From NCBI GenBank assembly GCA_036345935.2, contig JADWOT020000008.1, positions 2,030,387-2,094,386 on the forward strand: a stretch of DNA of 64,000 bases, given 5' to 3'. This document shows positions 1-12,400 of the stretch, in pieces. Each line of letters begins with the position of its first letter. Position 1 is the stretch's first letter. A model generated the notes under the pieces. The model was not told the origin of the DNA. It did not search any database and worked only from the letters and a program-made list of their open reading frames with translations. This stretch comes from Taenia hydatigena (lineage: Eukaryota > Platyhelminthes > Cestoda > Cyclophyllidea > Taeniidae). The position numbers and the translations under genes are program-made.

Positions 1-269
1 GATTTTTGAAACAGGTACGAGGAAAGAAGGAGAAGGTAGTGAAGCCGAGATATGGTAAAGAGGGGTTAGGTGTGATGGCGGTGTGTCATTCTTGCCAATC
101 TTCTGCCCTTTTTGTCGCAACTACTCTCAACTCTAACTCCGCTTTTTGCATCTTCATTCACGGAATGAGGTTGATAGTGGAGGTGTCCTTCCCAAGTGAA
201 GAAGAGAGTAGTGACGAGGGATGGCACTGGAGATAGATCAGAGTAGCGAAATGAAATACGTGAGCCTTT

Positions 270-3050
270 GAGCGTGGCTTGTGATAAAGTTTGTTTCACT
301 GCGGTGGTCATTGATTAAATGGGAACACCTCTTAATACACATTCTGCTGTTGCTTATTTCTTAAAGTGAAAACTCACTTATCAAATAGCATGCCAAATAC
401 AAGACTTTGATTAGCACAATCGCTCTTCAGAGATCTATTGAATGCTAATTTACTACCTGATATCGTCAGGGGTATTTCAGTGATCCACAGACTTCCAGCA
501 TTCGCCTAATTTGAATCGCGCCTTCTTTGAATGCAAAATCCTTACATTTGCCGCAATTTCCCGGTCTTTCGTAAGTCCTTAATTACAGCCTACCTGTAGG
601 CACGCCTTGATAAAAATTCTTCTTACATCAACCCTACACTGACCATTCTAGCATTTGCCATATTCGTAAGCCTTTCCAAGGTTCGCATACAGTTCGGGAC
701 ACAGCTATGTATTGAAGTCACGAAAAAACTTAACTCAGGCATTTGGACTTCTTTTTAGTGGAACGTACTCGTGGCTAAACTTTGAGAGTGACTTTGAAAA
801 AGAAATAAGACTACACCCAAGGTTGCTAACAAAGCTGAGTTGGGAGCTAGATGGCTTGGTCCTAGTCTACTGTCGTATCGTGCCAACCTACATCAGTTTG
901 TGCAGCCCATTTTCTATGTGTGCATGTATAAACAATTTAGAATATGGGTGCATGTGTCTAGTGACAATAGAGTGGAGGACGCTAATGTTTGAATTTGGGT
1001 TTATGTCTCCGTCCAATTCGCCCACAAGCATAAACACGTATACTTGTTGATGATGGACTAGTTTTATCCATGGAAATGCGTTCGACGTATATAATTTGTC
1101 TTTTACAAGGTCTGCATGGCTCTCCTACTGTGCACCAGTTATTACAGGTTACCATTGGATTTGGGTGTTGTTTTGACAGACTCTATGCAAAAAAGAATCA
1201 AGTAACGACAAAAAATTCTAATGGGTTATAGTTATTGTCAAGCTCTTAGCCACTATTTTTTCTACAAATCCACAACTTGTCAAATGGGTGTGAATCCTAA
1301 ATCCAATGTCAAGCACGACGGCACATATGATGGCACCGTCGATGTGATAATAAGTACACTAGTATGCATCAGATGCAAACAGCGTACTACTGCTAAGCGA
1401 CGAGTAGATCGTAGACAAGTTAAGAAGCTGTCACTCAAGCTGCGCCGCGTGTGTGCATGCCATTACCAAGACAGCAGATAACCACTCGATTTAGTCTCAT
1501 TAATAAGATCACCGTGTCTCACTTCCACGAAGCCCATAAATACTTCGGTTATATCTCCAAATGTCTACTTGTTATTATGTTAACATTTTTTTGATACCTC
1601 CGTAACGATTTCGTTGATAAAATCACTTTGCATAATATTGTAAGATTTGTAGCCGCACTGTCATTTAGTAAAGCTAAGGACCACCGGCATTAGCGCAAGA
1701 GCTTTGTTAAATCTAATGTTAGCAGAACGCAAACGCTGCTAAAGCTACAGCAGATCAGACTCGAATGTAACTAGCTACTTATTACCAATGGGTAGAATTA
1801 TCCACGAAATAAAGTCTTGCGAGAACTTGCCACCAAAAATAGCTAACACTCGTCTGGCATTCATTTTAATGTTTCCCGCACTGTAGCGAAACTTTTTTGT
1901 TGATGGTCGACGCAAAAGTAATTAATTCTAAAATGAAGACCAGAAAGGTCTATCAGAGCAAAAGAGGCAGGCATTTCGGCTAATCCTATAAGAATAACAC
2001 CCTAACCAGCAATGATGCGTCTAGTGGTCACGTTTGATTAGGCTGGGCATGAAGAAATTAGCCGATGCGATGTTGTAACTTACTCCCAAACTATCTGCTC
2101 TATCTGTCCTAGTTTGCAAGCCTTGCACATCAGAAGGAAAGGAGATGAAGAATGGAGGGGGTAAAAAACTGCTAGAATAAACGAAAGCAGACTAGAGCCG
2201 ATGGGTTTGCACTGAATTGTGAAATGTATGATAGCGCGATCCTTACTTAAAGCAGCCTAAACACCTAAGTGTTTGTCATCTTGTAGAGCAAGCACAATTT
2301 TGGGGTTTACAGGTCAGCTCCTAAACATCTGAGGTAGACGAGGTAAACACCATAAAATAACTTACCCTGCACAACTTGAATCCACCCCCATCCTGTAAAT
2401 TTGGCACGGCACTCCAGAATAGGGATAATAAAAGTATAACGAAAGTAGGGTTACGAGACGGAGATCCCATCAGTGCCTTTAGATAGTTAAATCTTGAAGG
2501 TTGCGCATGTAAAACAGAACTGAAGTTCATTAGATAATTTAGACTAAATGACTAGGAGTGCAGCAAGTCAAGTGACATCAGAGCTAAAACACACACTGGC
2601 CACATTAACCATGTAGAGTTTTCAACCACTTTGCCTCGCAAATACGATGGGAGGGCTGCTTATGATCTACAAGAAACTAGTACCTAGGGCGACTGGTGGG
2701 TTAGATTTTTGGCAACTCCTCTTGCAATTACAGCTAGTGGTGCATTACTCCACTCATACTGAGCTATTGTAAAGTCTTTGACTGCGAGAAGACACGTCAT
2801 CGCAGAGGGTATCCGTTGGAGAAAAGTGCATCCTCAAAAGTTGTTCTATTTACGCATATTTGAAAGTCTCACTTCCATGTCTGACTAGTGAGCACTTTCT
2901 TGAACATCATGATTTTGTTCACCTTATACCGACTAGTTAAAATTATTCCACATAGCCATCATTTATGCACACTGGCACTCATTATGAGACCAAGATCAGT
3001 CCAGACAATGATTACGTGAGGCTGTATTTTGGCTAGTATCTCAGCTATTC
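270..3050. other. Non-coding part of duplication copy 1
   Basis: Similar to 30625-33230 but with no exon I can support. A possible 27-base mini-exon on the minus strand (about 2368-2394, between TTTACAG and GTAAGT) loses its donor in copy 2. The block CTCCTACTGTGCACCAGTTA is unusually well kept in both copies (about 1132 and 31134). Confidence 0.4.
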
Positions 3051-3126
3051 TTTCATATGCAGTTGCATATCGTGTAGGCACGCACACACACACGCTTGCT
3101 TCGTGCCAACTCTACTCGATTCATAC

Positions 3127-3319
3127 GCGTTGGCAAGCAGTCATCCACATCGAAGTCTCGGCCATTGCATACCACCCTGTAGCACTCAAATGACTTCACC
3201 ATTTCTACTCTGCAGCACATAAAGTGGTCGTCAACACTATGTGTGGACATTGGCCATTTAAATACCAAACTTTTCGTTAAGTCGTACAAATCAGCGCGGT
3301 CCAAATACATGTATATCTC
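3127..3319 (-). CDS. Conserved exon downstream of CAP pseudogene, copy 1
   Basis: This open segment has acceptor CAG|GA at its start and donor C|GTATGA at its end; both sites and the reading frame recur in copy 2 (33400-33601). It encodes about 64 residues, including FMCCRVEMVKSFECYRVVCN and DFDVDDCLPT, with several cysteines. It lies about 0.9 kb downstream of CAP exon 4 on the same strand, so it may be a C-terminal extension of the CAP protein or an exon of a separate gene. Length differs from copy 2 by 9 bases, which keeps the frame. Amino-acid-changing differences outnumber silent ones, so strong selection is not evident. I do not recognise the domain. Confidence 0.45.
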
Positions 3320-4179
3320 CTGCACATTTGCCAAACCACCAATGCACCATTTATCACAGAAACTGCAGTCTCAATGCAAGCACCAAGAAGACGGCTATCA
3401 TGTGCTCCGATTATTCAAAAAATTAAAAGTCACTTAAGAAGCCTCCTATAACGGCCCGCATTGTTTAATAAATAATTGTGAAGTCAGTGGTCTGATTAAG
3501 TGCGGTTCGCATATGAACTAGTCAGCCACGTGCCATGCCACCAAGAGTGCAGACACAACTGCAGAAGAATGATGGTATTGCAAGTACTAAAATAATTTAT
3601 CAGTGGTAGGCTCTATATCACCTCTACCGAACTCCAACAGAAGTCTAACTTACTAAAATCTAGCGAAACAGGACGGAATGGGCTAATGATTGCAACGTAT
3701 ATACTTTTTTCAGATGCTAAGGTCTCGATTTTCGGAACCCAGTGGCGACTAAATATGTCTCGAACTTATTACTTTGCGTTTATGCCATAATTTAAATCTC
3801 ACCATTCCCATGAATTGTAGAGTAAAAGTTCAATGCCCAATTTCTCCCCTTTTTCGCCTCCGCCTTGAGAGGCACAGCAAATAACTAAAACAAAAATCAT
3901 CCATTCTCATAGGCAACCAGATGTTTGGTTTACCGGTCACTCCATACAATAAGCATCTTTCATAGCAGTCTTCATATTTTTATAGTTATGCGACTACGTG
4001 TATGCCTTCGACCGGTGCTGTACTGACATTCAAAGACAGCGAGGAAAGCCTTGATTTGGTTAGAGACATCAGCAACACAAAGAGCTTGGATTCAAGGTAG
4101 GGAAGAAAGCAGGTGCGGTTTGATTAGTAGAAGACGTGGTGTTCGACGCCAACGACCCAAGGACAGATATAACCAGTCC

Positions 4180-5271
4180 ATCCGGTGGTCATTGGGCTCA
4201 ATTCTACACCGCGCATTAAGGCAGGGTTCTGTCCTTAGGACCCTAAAATTTTAATGTCAGCAGCACTTTTGCATATAGGCCTTTGGACGTACTGTTTACA
4301 AAAACACGCGTCTCTTTGGACATTTGCGGCGACTGGTTCTATATGTGTACGGTATAACTTTACAATTGCTCTCGCAATCATATAAATTAGAGATTTGTCC
4401 TCTTAACAGCTGCATAGTCATCTATTCATTCCGCCAGTTAACCAATCAAGCAATCGCTTCGATGGAAATCACACTTACGCAGGCCTGTGTTGACAAACAT
4501 TAAAGTATTGTGGAATTCTCCAATAAGGTCGCATGCAGTCACGTCTCCAAATGGCACAGCCCACCAGATTTGATTTCGTCCATACCATCTGTTATGCGCA
4601 ATGAAAGCATAGCAGGCCATGCTATATGGTTGTTAGCCACATAATGCTACGTTCTGCACCCGCACTTATTTGCTTCCATTTTCTAACCCACGCGCTAAAT
4701 AGCATCTATGCGCTGCACCTAATCAGCAGCGTGCATATGGTTTTCCCTTACATGTGTGCAATAACCACACACGTAACTGTAAGAGTTGTTGCAATAACTG
4801 TAGTACTTCCTAACTCCTCCATTCGCAAGCGGCTTTGGTGATCAGTGGCCTAACACCACCAAAAGCAGCGATACTTTGTCCAACTTTCTCGTAGTGTGGA
4901 TGTTGCCTCCAGTCCGGATGCTCAAATTTGCGTTGGCCGGTCCAATAATCACCTAGTAGACCGAACTCATTTGAGTACTCCTGGATAAGTAGAAATGAGC
5001 GCTGTAGAATGCTGCTAAGTACATTATCACTTGGGACAACTTGGAGTGCGGATAGGTGTGTGGCTCATTACGGGCGCAAGGAGAAGGAACGTGTTATTAG
5101 TAGCATATCGCTGGCAGGATAGTGCATCCTTTCTCGAACTTCCAAATGAGCCCCTAGCATTTGTGCATGTTCCACATCTGTGGAAATCTGGTAAGATACA
5201 GCTGATACGGGAACAATCAAGCTGAAGACTACCAAAAGGAGACCTGACAATGCAAAAATTGTGCAGAATTG
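4180..5271 (-). pseudogene. SCP/TAPS (CAP-domain, venom-allergen-like) pseudogene, copy 1
   Basis: CAP-superfamily proteins are secreted, disulfide-rich proteins; parasitic flatworms carry expanded sets. Exon 1 (5095-5271) encodes a hydrophobic signal-like stretch and then the CAP start with HAQMLGAH and PASDMLLI. Exon 2 (4752-4980; acceptor AG|GAG) has FEHPDWRQHP, IAAFGGVRP and ITKAACEW, then CGYCTHV where the family has CGHYTQ. Exon 3 (4479-4588) opens MVWTKSNLVGCAI, the conserved CAP motif after the YTQ junction, and ends at GTAAGT. Exon 4 begins at 4242 with a Cys-rich tail (EPCLNARC); its 3' end is unclear. Exon phases agree (0, 0, 2). Damage: no in-frame ATG before the signal region, the exon 1 donor reads ACACGT where copy 2 has GTGCGT, and a stop plus 2-base deletion lies in exon 2 after ACEWRS. 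The family call is firm; loss of function is very likely. Confidence 0.87.
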
Positions 5272-5945
5272 TCAACTTGCCCTTCCTTGGGCACATCATC
5301 GTTGCAATTAGACCAGGAGCGAGAGGAAAACTTTACCTATTTATGTGTGAAACATGGCATGGTGAGACGTGGAGCGATAGCCCGACAATCATGATAGGCC
5401 ATGCAGGCTTTGTGTAATAGGCCTGTCAAATGAATCCTCCCTATTCCACAACGTTAGAGCGAAAGCGACCTCTTCGCCTTTGCATGCCATACGATGAGGG
5501 GATATTCACGACCAATATGCCTATATCTCAGCTATCTAATATATGGCTGTGCGGCGCGGGTCCACAAAAGATGCGATATACTTTGTGAAGTTTACGCCAA
5601 ATCGCTTCCAAACAGACCACTTTAGTATGGCAGAAAATTAGATTGAGCCATTTTTGAAGCAAAGCAAACATTACTCATCGCACGAATGCAACGATAATTC
5701 ATTTCCTTTCTTCCTCATACAAATTTTGCATTTGTAAACGCTAACAACCCCATAATTGCTTCTTTTCTTCCACATGCCACCTTAATAACCATGCTCTTTC
5801 CTACTCAACATAGTCAGCCAGGACCTGACACCAGATGTAGGTATAAGACATAACCATGCTCACCCCGGTGGTGACTGTCTATGTATTATAGCGCTGTCGG
5901 TGCCAATGAGACGGCAGACGCTAGCTCCCATGCCAACATATGTGC

Positions 5946-5963
5946 ACGTGTGTGTGTGTGTGA
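5946..5963 (+). repeat. (GT)n microsatellite
   Basis: Short GT dinucleotide run next to a CACGTG. A matching AC run lies at 3078-3095, and a GTAT run at about 19440-19460. Confidence 0.6.
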
Positions 5964-6294
5964 TGGAAAGAGGGATCTAGCTACGTTTGTAATGCTTGCC
6001 TTACAAATAACCACAAAATAACCGAAGTCAACCAAAGGCTGCATGCGTGATTGTCAAGTAAACGCTCCTAATCGCCACATCTTGTTAGTAAAATAAGAAA
6101 CCGGGGAATTAAATTGCTATGGAAGGTAAAATGATTAACTTTTAAAAAATAAAACTACTCCTTAGGCAAATGAACTGAATAGCGCTTAGTGAAAATTAAA
6201 ATATATGGCTGATATGCAATGCATAATGTGCCTCATCATCCACACACGCTTTGCAGACTTTATGCTTGACAGTAAACCTACGATGAAGCTGCAA

Positions 6295-6480
6295 ACTCCT
6301 GCACCACACCCACCTCTTATATTACTCCCTCCTAAACTATCTCCATCACTTCTCTCTCTCCCCACTACACCCTTTCTTTTACCTCTTTCCTCCACCCCTC
6401 CTCTTTGTTGCATCACTTGGCGAGTTGATTACACCATCACCTTTCAGCCTACCTTCCCTCTACTCTTCACAGTTTTTTAT
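6295..6480 (+). repeat. Pyrimidine-rich tract
   Basis: C/T-rich sequence (CCATCACTTCTCTCTCTCCC and similar) explains the open frames on both strands here. Comparable tracts lie at 20505-20580, 22825-22930, 37560-37710 (purine on plus) and 63545-63680, suggesting a recurring repeat component. Confidence 0.4.
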
Positions 6481-9400
6481 TCCATTCCGTCTGGCTAAAC
6501 AAGCGACTCATCCTCATTTTATTTTGGCGTTGTATTTGTGTCCTCTGCATGCGTGTTTTGCAATTTTACTGCTTTCTTAGTGAATTATTTTATTGAATCG
6601 CCTTTATTTTTTGGAGTTTTCTTGCAATGTTTACTTTTAACTTCAATGAAATTACAATCGCTATAGTTCAACTTCCGAGGTGCGACACAAAACTTTATTT
6701 TGCTCTCAACAATGATGTCTTTCGCTGGCCTCTTTGAAAACTATTTTCTTTATTTAATATTTTATTTGTAAATTTGATGCTTGCCTTTTGGCTTGGCATA
6801 ACCTGAATTTTGACAGGCCATCTTTTCATTTGTTAAAAATATGAAAACGATCAAATTGCAGGTTCTAATTTTTCGCTGAAAGCTTCAGGCCTAAAGCTGA
6901 AGAAGAATGCGCTTTCTTGTGCTGTTGCACCAGATAAGCTCAGAGATTACTGAAAAAAATCTAAACTTGATATGCAGCCTTCCTATCACGCAGTGCTTAG
7001 CTCAGCTGCTAATGAGCTCAAACCCAGTAGTTGGTGTGACGCATTTTCTGCCATGACGGGTTAAATACACATGTTTTAGTAGAGAAATTGATGGCTTTTG
7101 CTTTCCTTAATTCTTGAATAATACTCGGTAACATTTTCATCATCCGCGATTTCATGGTATTGATGTTCATTAAACCCGGCATAGCTACCTTACCCTTTGA
7201 AAGGGTGCATCAGCTTTCTTTCCTTCGTCAACGAACTAAATCACGTCTTATGTGACTTCAGCAAACGCGATTTGAACAATCCCAAGCCGAGGTAGTGAGA
7301 ATCCCCTTACGATAAAGACGTCACTTATTTTTGTACTATTACCCTTATATAGTTTCAAATACTTTGTCTAACAACTTATCGAAGTAAAGCGGCTTTATAG
7401 GTAGTAGAACAGAATCCACTCTGCTGCTGTGGGAACAGGAGCGAACATCCACACCTTTGATCATGCGCTTTAAGTAAATTTCATAATTGGCTATCCATTG
7501 TGTTTTAACTAGCATTAGGCTGGCTGCATGCAACGGATGTGAAAGCATACTTTACTGTACAAATATAATCCCATTCGCAGTAAATTCTCATGTCAGCGCT
7601 GTTGCTGGTGTAATCTTATGACGTTTAACTCCATCGAATATACTTCATTTTGTGAATAAATGCATGCCTCAATTCACATTTGGGCATCAAGAGCAAACGC
7701 GTCATCCCTTTCTCTCATCTCTCGTTTCACTAGTCAATTTAAGTTTAGCACGCCGGTAGGCCATTCAATAAACAAACTCTTAAGCACTTTCACATGCAGT
7801 CTTATTATTGTGCACGCCTGGAGCCTTAGTGACGTTATCACATAGGTATTGCCATTAGAAGCCAATGCTGTGCGTTGACTCTTATGTTTCGTTTTCATTG
7901 GTGCCTTTTATCCTTGGTTGAATGCGAAAACTGTGTTGGAGGTTCTATGTAGCGTCATTTGCATTAGTGGACCAAATGGGCTAACCGGGGTCTAATCGAT
8001 TACGACTTCAAATTGCTTCAAAGCATGGCCGAAATTATACACGCAAAATAAACATAGCACTTTTCTGCATGTGTTGCAAATTAACAGAGAGTTCGCGAAT
8101 TCAGTACAATGGCAAGTCCTGAAAATATTCAATTCTTTGAGAAATAGGAACGCGAAGGGCTGTATACAGTGCTCTTTTCTATGCAGATCGTCGAGCCCAC
8201 TTGTTGCGCATAAGTACAATTCAAGTGTATTTGAAGAGTTGTATCAGTTTAGATCCGATTAACTACTTTCTGCTTAAAATTGGGGGATAAATACGCCAGA
8301 TCACTAGTGCAAAGTACGCCAACCCCAAAAATGTAGTTCGTGTATTAAAACGTAGCAAAGAAAAACTGGTCCTCAGACTGCTTAGAGGGATACTGCTTGC
8401 ATGGTCGACTTAGAATAACCATAAGCTGGTCCTATTTCAATAGCATTCATTTTACAAAGCTAAAACAAGTAGAAACTCAACGAAAGTCAGCAAAAGCCTC
8501 TCCTTTGTGGGACATAGGAGGGATTTACTGCCAAAAAACCATAACCGTTGTACATGTAGATTGAGTTAGCTTACTACAGTCGTTAACGTAGCATCTTAGA
8601 TTATCTTCTTCGATAAAATAAGGTGTTTTGGTCCTAAAAAAATTTGCTTACGAATCGTGCAATTGGAATGACTCTAGAAAATACAGTAAATAATGCATTA
8701 TCGCCTTAGATCATCACTACAGCCAGTAGCCTTTGGTAACAATGCACCTGTAGCAGAAATGCAAATCCCGTTCACATGGACAATATGTTAAAATTTTTAA
8801 TAGATATCCTGCCTAGACGCAGGGGTGGGGAGCATTTTCTGTGGTTGGTACTTCCTTAAAATGACCATCGAGTTCGGTGTAACGATCAACACTGTTGCGT
8901 ACTTAAATTACACTAAAGGATTATTGCTGTTTGGAATGAAAATGCTTCAAACAGGTGTTTCTAAATTTAAATCAGCCAATACTCATCAAGAGTCAAATTT
9001 GCACTCCAACTTAAGATGTGTTTCAGGCATATAATTCCACTCATTTCATATGGAAGATTAAACAACTTTTGGGTTGGGTCTATAGTTTTCACTGAAGCCA
9101 TGATAGGCTGCTGTTAGAATATTCGCAGGGAGGACTGAAGTCAGTGATGTAATGAAGGGAATGTCTAATGCGTAAAAAGTCTAGGTTTAACATTCCAAAT
9201 GTCTTTAGATTTACTTTTTGACTGCGAGACTTCTCTCGTATCCTCAGGGGTGGCTAGAGTTGATCTAATCTTTGCGCCCTATTGTTGCTTAAAGCGCGAT
9301 CGAATTCTTGTAAAATATGCTCAAAGGGCAATTTAGGCTTTGAAAGTGTGATGTTAGGTGAATGGTGGACCAAACATTAGTTGCACTGTGCTGGGAAATT

Positions 9401-12400
9401 TGAGATTGTGATCAAAACACGTTTACCCGCAAAATATAAGTAGTTTGAAGGTCCAGTGACCAAATGAACACACTGTTTAGCCCTTGGGTAGAGGTTCCTT
9501 TGGTTCATATATCTTTCCATTGACGTAGTCACCATTGCCAACACCGACTTTTACTCAGCGCTAATTTGAGCGCCTTTAAAGGTTTCGTATCAGCGGGTGA
9601 TAATGTGAGCAGTCTTTGTATAAATGCTTACCTAATAAAAGTAATTTGATCATTTACCGAGCCCACCTCCTAAAGTCTGTTTGCATTCATTCTACACGTC
9701 GCCTATTTTGTAGAAATTTGTGCCGAAATATATGATCTATTGTGGTGAGGATACGTATACTTTCATAGTCTTCGTAAGTTCCCATTGCTTTTTTTATAAC
9801 CCTCCGTGTTTTTATTAGCCTAATGACTCTTTAAGTCGGCGTCACTCGTTATGCATTATTTTAAATTGTACAATAGGCGTGCAATCATCGATGCAGGCTT
9901 ATTTCTTGTTTTCTTAATGGTGCGCGCATCGCATGAGTTCTTTTAGGATTGGAGAACAAGCGCATAACCCATACTTGGTGATCCCGCATACTTGAGCAAA
10001 CAGGTGGCGTCATATGATGACTTGTGTCTGTGCTTTTCTCTGATCTAGCCCTAAAGAACAAGCAATCTTTGGTCACCTTTCGCAAGCACCTATACGGACA
10101 TGTGCTATACATGTTGATATACGTGCAGGTTGTGTTTATTAAACTGTAGAAGCTGCAAAATGAGGCCTTAAATAAATGCGTAGGACGCTGTTGGCCTTTA
10201 AAATTTTCTGCACAGCCAATAGGGCAAAGTCTCAAAAGCTGATTCTTAGGGTTCCGGATTCCCTGGACGGGTTCGACTGGATGGATTTCTAAATGCAAAT
10301 TCGCACTAAAACTTTTGTATGAATGCGGTCTTTAGCAGCAGATGGAGCTGTTCGTAAATGTAGCCGTGTGCTAATATCTCCTGCATCACCTGCGCGTGTT
10401 TTGATTCCACTTTAAGTAAAACTCGTAAATGACGTGATTGTATTTCCTCTAGCTGTTCAGGAAAAGTGACAATTTTATGGTGCGTGAAGTGGTACATAAA
10501 TTTTGCGTTGTGAGCAGGAAGTCTTATGAGTCATATTACAAAACGGCAAAGGCACGCCAAGTTTCGGGAAGGCATCTATAGAAGTGCTAGCTTTCGAGTT
10601 CTTGAATGTCCACGGAGTCTAGAGGGTATCTCCTGTTTGTTTTCGCTTTTATGAGAAGGACTAGGAAGTCCTCATCGTAAAACATTTACGAGTCAATTGC
10701 GCCAAGTGAGTAGTCTGTTCTCTACTCCTATGATCCATCTTAGCGATTCCACAGGACCTAAAATTTTGTCTTAGTTGAGAACTGTATTGGACTAAGAAAG
10801 ATGCACTGGCCGTCTATTGTACCCATCTCTAGTCTTAACAGCGCTTCCATAAAATTGGTCATTTGATCAAGGTTGAGTCTTAGCAAACTTTGTGAAATCG
10901 GGATTCGAGTCTCTTACTCCTCACTTCATTCCGTAGCCATGTTTATTAAGAATCACTTTAGATATTAGAGAAGCAAAAGAGGTATCTCGTAATAAAGTAA
11001 TCGAGTTCTTCACAAAATTATCGTGAAAAGTTTTGCAGAACGATTTTCTGCAAAATTCGAAGATGAGGTGATTCTTGGAGGTGGACTTTAGTTTCGATCC
11101 TTTTGTTTAAGTGGCGTCACGGATTTCCCCTTACTTAGCGTACTTTCCTCCCGTCACACTAATTTTTACCAGTCGGTAGTAGGAATCAAAGTGGTTGGCC
11201 TTTAAAACTGAGTTCGCCTTCCTCTGACACCAATTTGATGCCCCAAGTCTTTTTTGATGACAAAGCTAGTGCAAATAGTAAGAAAGTAATAGCATATTGG
11301 GCTTTCAGAAGAGCTTAATATCAACGGTGTGATCCACCGTGTTTTTTACTATATTTTACGTTAAAACCACCTATTTACACAATAATTTTAAAATACTAAT
11401 AGGGTGTAATATTTGTTAGAGTTGTTTGGTTAATTTTGCTATCCGATTACTCTACTAATGGGGTATTGTGTTGATCTGCTGGCTCTTGGAGGATCAGCTT
11501 TAACAGTAAGATAGTTCAGTTTGCATCTGTTAAAAGAAAATTCGTTGACCCAGAGCTCAGGCTAGTTTAGCATGTATTACTTACGATTTTGTACCGTATT
11601 ATATGCCTTGGTGTGTAACTTACAATTAAGCAACTTGTTGCGCCCTAGAACTTTTTGGACGATGCAAGAAGATAAAATAGTCAGGCAGAATTTGTACTAA
11701 AGACGCGCAAAAGCGCTTGGAAATATGTTGGCAAAGCTTTAAGTGGTTCATTACTGTAGCCCAGAGGTAAGCAATTAGGAATGACTTAAAAATCTGAACA
11801 GCTACGACAAGGTTTCAAGACAGAATTCAAATGAAGGCCGTGAGTTGCCGATAAGAATTATTTTGAGTTGCTGGGCACTGTTGTCCTCTTCAGGTTCTCC
11901 AAAGTCTACGAAAATTTATTTTTCTTTCCACAGCTTTAATAACATTGTCTCAAAACGGAGAGCCTCGATGAACTCCCAAAGCATCCACCTTTGTTTCATG
12001 CTGGCACTAATCTATGGCTGGAACTGACAAAGCCTAACTTTATGACCAACTTTGAATCAGGATGTGACTTTTTGTTCCTTAAAAGATGCGAAGTGAAGAA
12101 GAACCATTGGCTCTTTATCTACCGCAACCCTTGATTGGTCCCGCATTTTACATAAGTTTGTTTTCTTCAGTTGTTGCCGTAGATTCCCTCATACTTCGTA
12201 ACTAGTCTCATCACAGCTTATCATAAGAAGGCGATGCTCCTACAGATCTGCCATTACTTTTCACTTTCGTTTCAAATACAGAGATAAAAGACGCTCATGC
12301 AGCATTAAATTTAAGTTGTCACTTTTTATTTTTGTCACTTCTGCCCCGTGAAGATCACTGAGTTGAAAAGAGTGGATATGCTTTTATTGCTTCCAGATAC

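Larger units (their letters stand above)
270..5520. repeat. Segmental duplication, copy 1
   Basis: Reading this stretch against 30625-35835 shows base-for-base similarity along almost the whole length in the same orientation, with substitutions and indels throughout. Examples of shared blocks are the one around 1125-1170 matching 31130-31175, the one at 2010-2060 matching 32335-32385, and the exon blocks of the CAP-domain gene at 4.4-5.3 kb matching 34.7-35.6 kb. Similarity fades near 270 and 5500. Copy 1 has extra sequence at about 600-900 and 2070-2170 that copy 2 lacks. The segment carries a CAP-family pseudogene on its minus strand. I see no terminal repeats or reverse transcriptase, so a genomic duplication fits better than a transposon. 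Edges are approximate. Confidence 0.85.

Noticed and set aside
4051..4254. 67-codon plus-strand frame in duplication copy 1
   Set aside because: It is the shadow of the minus-strand CAP exon 4 region; the conserved splice sites lie on the minus strand.
4438..4620. Minus-strand frame reading CYAFIAHNRWYGRNQ across CAP exon 3
   Set aside because: It is the wrong frame: with the acceptor at 4588 in phase 0 the exon reads MVWTKSNLVGCAI, the true CAP motif.
9885..10298. 137-codon minus-strand frame
   Set aside because: No motif, no splice context and no repeat partner; frames this long are expected by chance in 64 kb read in six frames.
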